Origin: Mesorhizobium sp. B2-3-12 | Lineage (GTDB): Bacteria; Pseudomonadota; Alphaproteobacteria; Rhizobiales; Rhizobiaceae | Reading direction: 5' to 3' | DNA: 64,000 nt | Assembly (NCBI RefSeq): GCF_006442205.1 | Contig: NZ_VFVR01000001.1 | Coordinates: forward strand, 806,001 to 870,000 | Part shown: positions 25,861 through 35,541 of the stretch, in pieces | Layout: each line of letters opens with the position of its first letter | How positions within the stretch are numbered: the first letter of the stretch is position 1 | Notes under the pieces: model-generated | The model's input: the letters and a program-made list of their open reading frames with translations, nothing else | Databases searched by the model: none | What the model was told of the DNA's origin: nothing | Made by a program: the position numbers and the translations under genes

Positions 25861-27414
25861 TCAGGACACCGGCGCGGCGCCGCCCTCCTCGGTGCGCCTA
25901 GCGATGAAGTCGTCGAGCACACCCGCGGTCGCGGCAGCCGCTGCAGGCGGCTCGAAATCGGCCACGATGCGCTTCCAGATGCCGGTGGCGCGTTCGGTCG
26001 CGGTCTTCGAGCCGCTTTGCGTCCAGTTGCCGAAATTCGACCAGTCGGCCACCAGCGGTTCGTAGAAGGCGGTGCGGTAGCGCGCCATGGTGTGGCCGGC
26101 CGAGAAGAAATGGCCGCCCGGCTGCACCTCGGCGATCGCCTCGAAGCCGATCGCATCGTCGTCACCAGGCGTCGCGGCGCAGAGTTCGGCGACCGTCTGC
26201 AGCGCCTCGATGTCGGTGACCAGCTTTTCCAGGGAAACGCTCAAGCCCCCTTCCAGCCAGCCGGCGGCATGAATGCAGACGGTGGCGCCCGACAGCACCG
26301 AGCCCCATAGCGCGAACTGCGTCTCGTGCGCCGCCTGCGCGTCCGATATGTTGGCCGCGCTGCCGCCGCCGGAGCGCCAGGGCAGTCCGGTGAAGCGCGC
26401 CAGCTGGCCCGCGCCCAGTGTGGCTTTGACGTGCTCCGGCGTGCCGAAGGCGGGTGCGCCCGATTTCATGTCGACATTGGAGGAGAAGGAACCGTAGACC
26501 ACCGGCGCGCCGGGCCGCACGATCTGCGCCAGCGTCAGCCCGGCCAGCGCTTCGGCATGCTGCAAGGTCAAGGCGCCGGCCACCGTGATCGGTGCCATCG
26601 CACCGGCCAGGCAGAAGGGCGTGATGATCAGGACCTGGCCCGCCCTGGCGAAATCGATGATGCCTTGCGCCATGGGAATGTCGAGCTGGCGCGGCGAATT
26701 GGTGTTGATGACGGTGTAGCAATGCGCGCCGGAGCGGAACTCATCCTCGGACAGGCCGCGGGCCAGCCTGATCATTTCGAAACTGTCATCGACCTGCGGC
26801 GTGCCACGCGCGAACACGAACGGGAATTTGTCCGAAAGGGTCAGTTGCGCCCGGTTGACGGCATAGTGGCGGAAACGATTGTCGATATCCTGCGGTTCGA
26901 TGCACGGCCCCAGCATGTGCAAGACATCGAAATGCTGCACCAGCTTGATGAGCTCCTCGAAGGCGGCCAGCGTTCCGGGCCGCCGGCCGCGGTCGAGATC
27001 GGTGACATTGGGCGCGCCGGAGCCCGCCAGGAACGTCATCGAGCCCAGTTCGAGCGACAGGTCGCGAGCCCGCGCGCCTGCATTGGCATGGATCGATCGC
27101 GGCGCCGAGGCGAGCGCGGCCGCCACCATGTCACGGCCGATGCGCACCATGTCGGTCTCGGGATCGACCAGCGCGCCGGCGCGGGCGAAATACTCCCGCG
27201 CCTGCGGCAGCAGCACCTTGATGCCGAGTTCTTCCAGCACGCGCAGCGCCGTGTCGTGGATCGACGCCACCTGGTCGTCGGAAAAGATCGGCTGCGGCAG
27301 AAACGGGTTCTTCAGCGAGCGGTAATCGGGCTTGCGGCTGGATTCGCTGCCGGCCTCGCCCGTGCGTCCACGCCGGCGTTCGCGCCTCATATCCCGTGCC
27401 GCGTCATCGACCAT
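25861..27414 (-). CDS. MttB-family methyltransferase, non-pyrrolysine type
   Basis: A 517-residue member of the trimethylamine methyltransferase superfamily. The frame has no internal TAG, so it is not a pyrrolysine enzyme. Non-Pyl members transfer methyl groups from glycine betaine or related quaternary amines to a corrinoid or folate carrier. The N-terminal about 30 residues are basic and low in complexity; the conserved barrel begins near LPQPIFSDDQVASIH. It lies 21 bp downstream of the DMGDH-like gene in the same direction, which suggests stepwise demethylation of a methylated amine. No corrinoid protein gene is next to it. Confidence 0.88.
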   Translation of the reverse strand: MVDDAARDMRRERRRGRTGEAGSESSRKPDYRSLKNPFLPQPIFSDDQVASIHDTALRVLEELGIKVLLPQAREYFARAGALVDPETDMVRIGRDMVAAALASAPRSIHANAGARARDLSLELGSMTFLAGSGAPNVTDLDRGRRPGTLAAFEELIKLVQHFDVLHMLGPCIEPQDIDNRFRHYAVNRAQLTLSDKFPFVFARGTPQVDDSFEMIRLARGLSEDEFRSGAHCYTVINTNSPRQLDIPMAQGIIDFARAGQVLIITPFCLAGAMAPITVAGALTLQHAEALAGLTLAQIVRPGAPVVYGSFSSNVDMKSGAPAFGTPEHVKATLGAGQLARFTGLPWRSGGGSAANISDAQAAHETQFALWGSVLSGATVCIHAAGWLEGGLSVSLEKLVTDIEALQTVAELCAATPGDDDAIGFEAIAEVQPGGHFFSAGHTMARYRTAFYEPLVADWSNFGNWTQSGSKTATERATGIWKRIVADFEPPAAAAATAGVLDDFIARRTEEGGAAPVS

Positions 27415-27435
27415 CAGAAACTCCTCCTCATTGCC

Positions 27436-29847
27436 TCATTGCCGCATCGCCTTGCCCTGGGGATCGTAGGGCGAGACCCCGATGACCCGCGCCGGCCGCT
27501 CGACGCCGACAATGTGTACCGAAAGCGCGGTCCCTTCCCCGGCGAAATCGTCGTCCACCAACGCCAGCGCGACGCTCTTGCCGATCGTGTAGCCAAATCC
27601 GCCAGAGGTGACGAAGCCGACGCGCCGTCCGCCATGCCAGACCGGCTCGAAGCCGCTGGCGTCGGCATCGACGGCATCGATCTCCAGCGTCACGATCCGC
27701 CGCGCGGCACCGGCCTCGCGCGCCTTCAGCACCGCGTCGTGGCCGATAAAGTCGCCCTTGTCGAAGGCGATGAAGCGGTCGAGCCCGGTCTGGCCTGGCG
27801 TATAGCCCTGCGTGAATTCGCGCGACCAGATGCCGAAGCTTTTCTCCAGCCTGAGCGCATTCAGCGCGTAATAGCCGATCTCGGCCAGGCCAAGGTCCTC
27901 GCCGGCGGCAAGCAGCGTTTCGCGCAGCGTGGCGTGCAAGGTCACGGGACAACTGATCTCGAAGCCCAGTTCGCCGGCGATGGAGAGGCGGGCAACCCGC
28001 GCCCGCACCATGCCTATGTCGAACGCGCCGCAGGCCATGAACGGCAGCGCCTTGCCCGACACGTCCTGGTGCGTCGTGCGCTCAACAATCTTGCGCGCAT
28101 TGGGCCCGGTCAGCAGGAAGCCGCTCATCGCGTCCGAAATGTCGGTGACCGTGACACCCTCTCGCGCATGGCTCTCGAACCAGCGCATGTGGAATTCCCT
28201 GAGATAGTAGGAGCCCATCAGCCAATAGTCGCCGGCGCCCCAGTTGATGACGGTCAGGTCGCCCTTCAACCGCCCGTCCGGTCCGAGCATTGGCGCCAGC
28301 CGCGCCTGGCCGGCCTTCGGCAGCCTGCAGGCGAGCAACCGGTCGAGCCACGCCTCGGCGCCTGGACCCGAAATCGCGTAGCGCGAATAGGCCGAGATAT
28401 CGACGAGACCGGCGGCGCGCCGTACCCGTAGCGCTTCGTCGCCGACGATATCGAAGGCGTTGGAGCGCTTGAGCGTTGTGTTCTCGCGAAAACCCATCGG
28501 CGCGAAATAGGCCGGGATTTCCAGCCCCCAGGAGGCCGTCCATTCGCAGCCGGCCGCACTCATGCCGTCATAGCCGCCGGGGCGTTTCAAGGGCCGGCCC
28601 GCCGGCAATCGCTCATTGGGAAAGGTCATGACGAAGCGGCGCGCGTAGAACTGCCGGGTCGTCTGCTTGAGATACTCCCGGTTGGCGGCGAAGGCGCCGT
28701 AGCGGGCGATGTCCATGCCGAAGATGTCGGCCCGGGGCTCGCCATAAATCATCCATTCGGCCAGCGACTTGCCGACGCCGCCGCCCTGGCTGAAGCCGGC
28801 CATGACGCCGCAGGCGACCCAGTAGTTCTTCAGGCCGCGCACCGGCCCGACGATCGGATTGCCGTCGGGGGTGAAGGTGAAGGCGCCGTTGACCCATTTG
28901 CGGATGCCGGCCGTCGCCAGGCAGGGAAAGCGCTCATGCGCCTTGGCGAGTTCCGGGCTGATGCGGTCGATGTCCTCCGGGATCAGCTCGATGCCGTAGT
29001 CCCATGGCGCGCCGTCCATGTTCCAGTGCCTCGGGTTCTGCTCGTAGACGCCGAGCAGCACGCCCTTGCGTTCCTGGCGCAGGTAGGAAAAGCCGTCGAG
29101 GTCGACCGCAAGTCCGAGTTCCCGGTCGAGCGCGGCGACCTCGGGGATGTCCTCGGTGACGAAATAATGGTGCTCCATCGGCGTCACCGGCAGGTCGACG
29201 CCGGCCATCAGGCCGAGCTGCTTCGCCCATAAGCCGCCGGCATTGACGACATGTTCGGCGACGATGGTGCCCTGCTCCGTGACGACGTCCCAGTGGCCGT
29301 CGGCGCGGGCCTTCAGCGCGACCACGCGGTTGCGCAGGATGACTTCGGCGCCACGCTTTTTCGCCGCTCCGGCATAGGCGTGCGTCGTTCCGTAGGGGTC
29401 GAGATGGCCCTCGTTGGAATCATAGAGGCCGCCGAGCACACCGCTGACGTCGACGATCGGGCAGATCGCCTTGATCTCTTCCGGGGTCACCAGGCGGGCC
29501 GTTTCGATGCCCACCGACTGAAACACCGCCCAGGCCGACTTCAACCATTCCCAGCGCTGCGGATCGCTGGCCATGTTGACGCCGCCGGTCATGTGCAGGC
29601 CGATGTCCTGGCCGGATTCGGCCTCGATCTCGCGATAAAGCTTGATGGTGTAATCCTGCAGCGCCGCGACGTTGGGATCGGCGTTGAGCGCGTGAAAACC
29701 GGCCGCCGCGTGCCAGGTGGAGCCGGCCGTCAGTTCGGCGCGCTCGATCAGCGCCACGTCGCTCCAGCCGAACCGTGTCAGATGGTAGAGCACCGAGGCG
29801 CCGACCACGCCACCTCCAATGACGACTGCGCGGTAATGCGACTTCAA
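27436..29847 (-). CDS. Dimethylglycine/sarcosine dehydrogenase-like FAD oxidoreductase
   Basis: An 803-residue two-part enzyme. Residues 1-380 form a DAO-type FAD domain with the dinucleotide motif VVIGGGVVGAS and the GSTWHAAAG segment that carries the covalent-flavin His of dimethylglycine dehydrogenases. The C-terminal half is a GcvT/folate-binding domain (residues about 420-800) that captures the formaldehyde-level carbon as methylene-tetrahydrofolate. It shares an operon with the MttB-like methyltransferase. Likely role: oxidative removal of methyl groups from dimethylglycine, sarcosine or a related N-methyl compound. Confidence 0.9.
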   Translation of the reverse strand: MKSHYRAVVIGGGVVGASVLYHLTRFGWSDVALIERAELTAGSTWHAAAGFHALNADPNVAALQDYTIKLYREIEAESGQDIGLHMTGGVNMASDPQRWEWLKSAWAVFQSVGIETARLVTPEEIKAICPIVDVSGVLGGLYDSNEGHLDPYGTTHAYAGAAKKRGAEVILRNRVVALKARADGHWDVVTEQGTIVAEHVVNAGGLWAKQLGLMAGVDLPVTPMEHHYFVTEDIPEVAALDRELGLAVDLDGFSYLRQERKGVLLGVYEQNPRHWNMDGAPWDYGIELIPEDIDRISPELAKAHERFPCLATAGIRKWVNGAFTFTPDGNPIVGPVRGLKNYWVACGVMAGFSQGGGVGKSLAEWMIYGEPRADIFGMDIARYGAFAANREYLKQTTRQFYARRFVMTFPNERLPAGRPLKRPGGYDGMSAAGCEWTASWGLEIPAYFAPMGFRENTTLKRSNAFDIVGDEALRVRRAAGLVDISAYSRYAISGPGAEAWLDRLLACRLPKAGQARLAPMLGPDGRLKGDLTVINWGAGDYWLMGSYYLREFHMRWFESHAREGVTVTDISDAMSGFLLTGPNARKIVERTTHQDVSGKALPFMACGAFDIGMVRARVARLSIAGELGFEISCPVTLHATLRETLLAAGEDLGLAEIGYYALNALRLEKSFGIWSREFTQGYTPGQTGLDRFIAFDKGDFIGHDAVLKAREAGAARRIVTLEIDAVDADASGFEPVWHGGRRVGFVTSGGFGYTIGKSVALALVDDDFAGEGTALSVHIVGVERPARVIGVSPYDPQGKAMRQ

Positions 29848-30131
29848 GGCTTCCCTCCTAGTCTGTCAGAGGGGACACCATATATGGACTGTACATTAGT
29901 GTCTAGTGCGCTGAATACGACCGATGGCCCGATCAATAATCTCACGCCGTCCAGTATTTTTATCGCCACACGGAGACCCCGGCGGGCCGACATCGCGCAC
30001 TGTCACGCAAGCATCATGTTGACGCCTTAGATCGCTTTCGGGGAGGCATGCGCGGCATCGTCGATGCGGCACCTCTTTTCATTTTTGTCCTTCGGCCGCT
30101 CCGGCGTGCTTCGTCACAAAGAGGATTGTCC

Positions 30132-31601
30132 ATGAAACATTTGAACCGGAGCGTCGCACTCGGCGCAGCGCTGGCCTTGTTCACCGCCCTAACCCCCGCG
30201 CTTGCCGATGGCGTGGCCTATATCAACAAGGGCCTCGTCGGCGTCGGCCGCATCCCGGCCGCACAGCGCGACAAGTTCGGCGAGACGTTTGGCTCGGGCT
30301 CCGGCATGGCGATCGACACATCCGGCTGGACGCACGATGCCGGCACCTACAAGGGGTCGCTCTGGCTGCTGCCCGACCGTGGCTACAATGTCGCCGGCAC
30401 CACCGATTACCGGCCGCGCCTCAACACGATCGGCATCGAGTTCACGCCTGTCGCGCCGGGCGCTGCTCCCGCCGCCGGCCAGGAGCAGACCGGCGTCAAG
30501 GCGACGCTTGCCGACACCATGCTTCTCACCGACGACAAGGGCGCCGACGCCACCGGCCTCGATCCGTTGGCGGATGTACGCCCGGCCGCGGGCGACATGC
30601 CGATGCTGCCCGTCGCCACCAACGGCAAGCTCGCTCTCGACAACGAAGCGATCGTGCGGCTGCCCGACGGTTCGATGTTCATCTCCGACGAATACGGCCC
30701 CAACATCTACCGGTTCTCCGCGCAAGGCCGCCTGATGTCGGCGACCCAGCCGCCGGCGGCCCTCGTGCCGATGCGCAAGGGAGCGCCGAACTTCTCTTCC
30801 GACAACCCCGGCCCGGGCGCCGCCGACCCTGACCCGAAGGATCCCGAGACCGGGCGCCAGAACAACCAGGGCCTCGAAGGCATGGCCATGACGCCGGACG
30901 GCAAGTTCCTGATCGCGGTGCTGCAGTCGGCTCCGAGGCAGGACGGCGGCGATTCCCCTTCGACGCGCCAGAACACCAGGGCCCTGGTCTATGACGCCTC
31001 CGACCTCGCCCATCTGAAGCTAGCGCATGAATATGTCGTGCCGCTGCCGGTGTTCAAGGATGCCAAGGGCAAGACCAAGGTCGCCGCGCAGAGCGAGATC
31101 GTGGCGCTTTCGGACACGTCCTTCCTGATGCTGGCACGCGACAGCGGCAACGGCCAGGGCCTGAAGAAGGGCGACGCGTCGCTCTACCGGCAGATCAACA
31201 TCGTCGACCTTTCCGGCGCGACCGACATCGCGGGCGGACCCTTCGACGCCGCCGACAAGCCGGTCGCGCCCAAGGGCGTGCTCGATCCGTCGGTGACCCC
31301 GGCCAAGCTGACGCCGTTCATCGACATCAACGACGCCGCCGCGCTTGGCCGCTTCGGCCTGCACAATGGCGGGGCGAAGGACCACAACGAGCTTTCGGAG
31401 AAATGGGAAGCGATGTCGTTGGCCAGCGTCCTCGACCCGAAGCTGCCCGACGACTATTTCCTGTTCGTCGGCAACGACAACGACTTCCTCGCCCAGGACG
31501 GCTTCCAGGTCGGCGCCCCCTACAAGGCCGATGACGGCGCCGACGTCGACACCATGTTCCTGGTCTATCAGGTCACGCTGCCGGGTCTCGGCAAGAAGTA
31601 A
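30132..31601 (+). CDS. Esterase-like / phytase-like secreted protein
   Basis: A 489-residue secreted protein with a signal peptide (cleavage after TPALA). The mature part resembles the PF13449 'esterase-like activity of phytase' family, a beta-propeller-like fold found in bacterial alkaline phytase-related enzymes (conserved ALDNEAIVRLPDGSMFISDE-type and LFVGNDNDF segments). The start at 30132 follows GAGGA; an upstream start adds a non-signal segment. Probably periplasmic. Whether it acts on phytate is not known. Confidence 0.82.
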   Translation: MKHLNRSVALGAALALFTALTPALADGVAYINKGLVGVGRIPAAQRDKFGETFGSGSGMAIDTSGWTHDAGTYKGSLWLLPDRGYNVAGTTDYRPRLNTIGIEFTPVAPGAAPAAGQEQTGVKATLADTMLLTDDKGADATGLDPLADVRPAAGDMPMLPVATNGKLALDNEAIVRLPDGSMFISDEYGPNIYRFSAQGRLMSATQPPAALVPMRKGAPNFSSDNPGPGAADPDPKDPETGRQNNQGLEGMAMTPDGKFLIAVLQSAPRQDGGDSPSTRQNTRALVYDASDLAHLKLAHEYVVPLPVFKDAKGKTKVAAQSEIVALSDTSFLMLARDSGNGQGLKKGDASLYRQINIVDLSGATDIAGGPFDAADKPVAPKGVLDPSVTPAKLTPFIDINDAAALGRFGLHNGGAKDHNELSEKWEAMSLASVLDPKLPDDYFLFVGNDNDFLAQDGFQVGAPYKADDGADVDTMFLVYQVTLPGLGKK

Positions 31602-31609
31602 CGATCGCC

Positions 31610-31640
31610 GCGGGCGGGCGCGTCTGGCGCGTCCGCCCGC
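31610..31640. terminator. Bidirectional hairpin between convergent genes
   Basis: A 13-bp GC stem with one G-T pair (GCGGGCGGGCGCG against CGCGTCCGCCCGC) and a five-base loop lies between the ends of the phytase-like and L,D-transpeptidase genes. Confidence 0.75.
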
Positions 31641-31655
31641 AAGCCGTGAAAAGGC

Positions 31656-32459
31656 TTACTTCAGGAACTCCGCGTCCTTCGGCACGCCCGCATCGATCGG
31701 CTCGGCCGTCCTGCTCGACACGGCCATGATCTTGCCGGCGGCCGACAGGTTGGGCCGCACGAAGACCTGGGCCGGGCCATTGACGCGGCTGTAGAGGTCG
31801 ATGATGTCCTGGTTCATGAAGCGGACGCAGCCGGACGACGCGTTCTTGCCGATGGAATCCCATTCCGGCGTGCCATGCAGCCGGTACATTGTGTCCTTGC
31901 CGTCGCGGAACAGATAGAGCGCGCGCGCGCCCAGCGGGCTCTGCGGGCCGGGCGGCATGCCGTCCTTGTATTTCGCCAGTTCCGGCCGGCGCTGGATCAT
32001 TTCGGGCGGCGGCGTCCACACCGGCCACTTCTTCCTCGCCTGGACCACGGCGCTGCCGGTCCATCCGAAACCGGCCTTGCCGAGGCTGACGCCATAGCGG
32101 ATGGCCTTGCCGCCGTCGCGCACCAGATAGAGGAAGTGCTCGGATACGTCGACGACGATCGTGCCGGGCTTTTCTCCGGTCGGATCGGCCACGACCTGGC
32201 GCACGAACTTCGGATCGAGCTTGGCGACCGGGATGGCCGGCAGTTGATAACCCTCGTCGGTGCGCGCCGCATACATGCTGGCTGTATCGCCGAAAGCGGC
32301 ATCGCCTGGCGCGGCGGACGGTGGGGCCGGCGCCACGGTCGGCGGCGCCACATCGGTCGTGGTGCACGCCGAAAGCGTCAGGGAAGCCGCACCCAAAGCG
32401 GATGCGCCAAGAAACGCACGCCGGCTCAGGCGCTCAGGAAAAAGCGGAATATCTGACAT
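31656..32459 (-). CDS. L,D-transpeptidase, Tat/lipoprotein signal
   Basis: A 267-residue YkuD-domain enzyme that makes 3-3 peptidoglycan cross-links or attaches proteins to the wall. The active-site Cys is Cys211 in SSGCVRFMNQD, with an upstream His in HGTPEWDS. The N-terminus has a twin-arginine motif (SRRAFLG) followed by a hydrophobic stretch ending in a lipobox-like LSACTT, so it looks like a Tat-exported lipoprotein. Convergent with the phytase-like gene across a strong hairpin. Confidence 0.92.
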   Translation of the reverse strand: MSDIPLFPERLSRRAFLGASALGAASLTLSACTTTDVAPPTVAPAPPSAAPGDAAFGDTASMYAARTDEGYQLPAIPVAKLDPKFVRQVVADPTGEKPGTIVVDVSEHFLYLVRDGGKAIRYGVSLGKAGFGWTGSAVVQARKKWPVWTPPPEMIQRRPELAKYKDGMPPGPQSPLGARALYLFRDGKDTMYRLHGTPEWDSIGKNASSGCVRFMNQDIIDLYSRVNGPAQVFVRPNLSAAGKIMAVSSRTAEPIDAGVPKDAEFLK

Positions 32460-32637
32460 GAACCCCCCGGTAAGAAACGCGGCCCTACGCGCCTGGGATC
32501 AATATCCCATTCCACAAGCTTTGAGAACAGGATGGATCAAGGCATGGCCCTTCGACCGTCCTTCCCGCCCTGCATCGACCTGCCCGGTTGAATCTGCGAT
32601 CATCGCGCACCGGACTCAAAGATAGGCTCTGTCGGCC

Positions 32638-34110
32638 ATGGACGAAAAAATGCCCGCCCGTCGTCGCACCGGCGACCTGACCAGCGGTCCGATCCCGCGC
32701 ACGCTGCTGTTGTTTGCCTTGCCGGTGCTGGGTTCCAATGTGCTGCAGTCGCTCAACGGCTCGGTCAACGCCGTCTGGGTGGGCCGCTTCCTCGGCGAAT
32801 CGGCACTGACCGCGACGTCCAACGCCAATCTCGTTCTGTTCCTGATCCTCGGCACGGTGTTCGGCATCGGCATGGCGGCCACCATCCTGGTGGCGCAGTC
32901 GGTCGGCGCTCGCGACCTGCCCGAGGCGCGCCGCATTGTCGGCACCAGCGCCACGTTCTTTTTCCTCGTCTCGGTGGTGTTCGCGGTGTGCGGCTGGGTC
33001 TGGGTCGACGCCATCCTCGGCGCGCTCGGCACGCCGGCCGACGCCTTGCCGCTCGCACGCTCCTACCTGCGCATCATCTTCGTCGCCGTGCCGATGATGA
33101 ACCTCCTGTCCTTCGTCATGACCGTGCTGCGCGGCGCGGGCGATTCACGGACGCCCTTCTTTTTCATGGCGCTGGCGGTCGTGCTCGACATCGTGCTCAA
33201 CCCCCTGCTCATCCGCGGCATCGGCCCATTTCCCGAACTCGGCATCGCCGGCTCCGCCACCTCGACGCTGATCGGCCAGACCGTGAGCGTCATCGCCATC
33301 CTTGTCGTGCTCTACGCGCGCAAGCATCCGCTGCGGCTGGCCGGCGCCAATCTCGCTTTGCTGCGCCCGGATCCGGCGCTGCTGCGCATCGTCGTCTTCA
33401 AGGGCGTGCCGATGGGCTTGCAGATGATCGTCATCTCGGCGGCGGCACTGACGGTGATGGGTATCGTCAACTCCTACGGGTCCCAGGTCGCCGCCGCCTA
33501 CGGTATCGCCGCGCAGCTCTGGACCTACATCCAGATGCCGGCGCTTGCCATCGGCGCCGCGGTCTCCTCCATGGCGGCGCAGAATGTCGGCGCCGGCCGC
33601 TGGGACCGCATCGGCCGCATCGCGGTCTCCGGCGTTGGCTTCAACCTTGTCCTGACCGGCGCCCTCGTCGCGCTGCTATGGGCCTTCGACCGCTCGATCC
33701 TGAGCCTCTTCCTGAGCAGCGACAGCGCGGCGATCGACATTGCCGCTCACATCAACAGTGTCGCGTCCTGGTCGTTCATCCTGTTCGGCATCACCATCGT
33801 GCTGTTCGCCACCGTGCGCGCCACCGGCGCGGTGATGCCGCCGCTGATCATCCTGGTGATCTCGGTGCTCGTCGTGCGCACCGGCTTTGCCTATTTCATG
33901 CGCGGCGTGATCGGCGAGGAGGCGCTGTGGTGGAGTTTCCCCGCCGGCTCGATCACCTCGCTGTTGCTGGCGGCGGCCTACTACCGCTTCGGCGGCTGGC
34001 GCACCATGCATATGATCGAGAACAGGCCGGCCGCCGGCGAACCGCCCGATACAGGGCTCGGTGTGCCGCGCCAGCGCGCCAACGTGACGCCTGAAACCCC
34101 GAACGGCTGA
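32638..34110 (+). CDS. MATE family efflux transporter
   Basis: A 490-residue inner-membrane protein with about twelve helices. It follows the MATE/NorM layout, with conserved segments such as LPVLGSNVLQSLNG and MAAQNVGAGRWDR. MATE pumps export drugs or metabolites using sodium or proton gradients. It has no regulator next to it. The substrate is unknown. Confidence 0.9.
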   Translation: MDEKMPARRRTGDLTSGPIPRTLLLFALPVLGSNVLQSLNGSVNAVWVGRFLGESALTATSNANLVLFLILGTVFGIGMAATILVAQSVGARDLPEARRIVGTSATFFFLVSVVFAVCGWVWVDAILGALGTPADALPLARSYLRIIFVAVPMMNLLSFVMTVLRGAGDSRTPFFFMALAVVLDIVLNPLLIRGIGPFPELGIAGSATSTLIGQTVSVIAILVVLYARKHPLRLAGANLALLRPDPALLRIVVFKGVPMGLQMIVISAAALTVMGIVNSYGSQVAAAYGIAAQLWTYIQMPALAIGAAVSSMAAQNVGAGRWDRIGRIAVSGVGFNLVLTGALVALLWAFDRSILSLFLSSDSAAIDIAAHINSVASWSFILFGITIVLFATVRATGAVMPPLIILVISVLVVRTGFAYFMRGVIGEEALWWSFPAGSITSLLLAAAYYRFGGWRTMHMIENRPAAGEPPDTGLGVPRQRANVTPETPNG

Positions 34111-34143
34111 AGCAGGCCACCTTGCCGGATCGGCGCGGCTGTC

Positions 34144-35349
34144 TCAGCGCCTTTGTCTGAGCCCGAATCCTAGCGCCACCAGCGCGAACGCGATGATCAT
34201 GGCCGCGAAGGCCAGGCTCGCGACGACCGGACTGGCATAGGTCGACACGACACCGAGCCCGATGACGGGCAAGGCATTACCCACAAAGCAGCAGATGAAG
34301 AAACTGGACACGACCTCGGCACGGCGATCCCGCGGCGCGATCTCGTTCACCACTTGCAGGCCGCCGCGATAGCCGAGAGCGGCCGCCACGCCGCAGCAGG
34401 CGGTCGCCGCGATCATCAGCGCCATCGACGCCAGCATCTGCGCGGCCACCACGAGCACGGCGCTCGGGATCATCAAGGTCAGCGCGGCCAGCATCGCCTT
34501 GCTGCTCCCCATCCGCGCCAACGCAACGATGCTGAGCGCCGCGATCATCGCCAGCTCGAAGAACAGTGCCCCGGCCATGGCATGGTTCGTTTCGTGCAGC
34601 TGCTGCGCCAGGATGCTCGGCGCCACTGCCGCATAGAAGCCGACCAGTGCCATGGCGCCAAAGCCGGTCACCGCCGGTGCCACGAAGCGCGAGCGGATCC
34701 GCGCCGGCACGGAGAGGCGCGGCCGCATCGACACCTGGCCAAGGCCGCTGGGCTTGGTCACCGTTTCGCGCGTGCGCCAGACCAGGATCGTCACCACCCC
34801 AAGCGCTGCCAGGTAGACGATGAAAACCAGGCGCAATGGCCACGGCTCGTATTGGGCCAACAGGCCCGAAACAAGCGCCCCGAAACCGAGGCCCAGGAAG
34901 TTGGTGCTGGTGGCGATGACGCTGGCGCGCGACTTGTCGGCATCAGGCAGAAGCTCGGCAATCCACGCGGTCCCCGTCCCGGCACCGACGCCGATCCCAA
35001 GGCCGCTCAGGATGCGCGCCACATCGAGCGCGACGACATTGCCTGCGAACAGGAAGACAAGCGCGCTGACAATGGCCACGATCATTGCCGCGAGTGCCGC
35101 CGGCCGGCGTCCCACGACATCCGACACGCCGCCGAACACCAGCAAGGCGCCGAGATTGCCGACGACATAGACCGCGTAGATCAGCGTCAAGGTGATCTGC
35201 GAAAAGCCGAATTGCTGCTTGTAGACGATATAGAGAGGCGTCAGCACCGTGCTGCCGGCAAACAGCACCGCGATCATCGCGGCGACAGTGGGGATCGCTA
35301 AGTCGCCGCCGGCATCGTCGTGAGTTTGCGCGAGATCGCGAAGGGCCAT
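34144..35349 (-). CDS. MFS transporter
   Basis: A 401-residue major facilitator protein with about twelve helices. The A-motif between helices 2 and 3 reads GGVSDVVGRRPA. I chose the ATG at 35349 (MALRDLAQ); an alternative GTG at 35424 would add 25 basic residues, and its ribosome site is too close. Convergent with the MATE gene. The substrate is unknown. Confidence 0.88.
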   Translation of the reverse strand: MALRDLAQTHDDAGGDLAIPTVAAMIAVLFAGSTVLTPLYIVYKQQFGFSQITLTLIYAVYVVGNLGALLVFGGVSDVVGRRPAALAAMIVAIVSALVFLFAGNVVALDVARILSGLGIGVGAGTGTAWIAELLPDADKSRASVIATSTNFLGLGFGALVSGLLAQYEPWPLRLVFIVYLAALGVVTILVWRTRETVTKPSGLGQVSMRPRLSVPARIRSRFVAPAVTGFGAMALVGFYAAVAPSILAQQLHETNHAMAGALFFELAMIAALSIVALARMGSSKAMLAALTLMIPSAVLVVAAQMLASMALMIAATACCGVAAALGYRGGLQVVNEIAPRDRRAEVVSSFFICCFVGNALPVIGLGVVSTYASPVVASLAFAAMIIAFALVALGFGLRQRR

Positions 35350-35470
35350 GGCCAAGCTCGTCACCGGTTTCAGGGATCGCGACGTTAACGCACCCTTCCC
35401 GCCGGCGTTCCGATCAACGGCCACGCTCCTGACACCACGGTGGGCCTTGACCCATCAGGCTCACAGCCAA

Positions 35471-35501
35471 AAACGCGGATCGGGGCCAGCGGCCCCGATC
35501 C
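35471..35501 (-). terminator. Rho-independent terminator of the SH3b gene
   Basis: An 11-bp perfect stem (GGATCGGGGCC/GGCCCCGATCC) with a three-base loop at 35477-35501 is followed, in the minus direction, by five Ts. Confidence 0.88.
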
Positions 35502-35541
35502 ATCAACGGCATCCCGTGTGCCGTACCGGATGCGGTCGGTT

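Noticed and set aside
26326..28431. A 701-codon plus-strand frame opposite the MttB and DMGDH-like genes
   Set aside because: Shadow of well-supported genes; the translation is Arg/His/Gln-rich without motifs.
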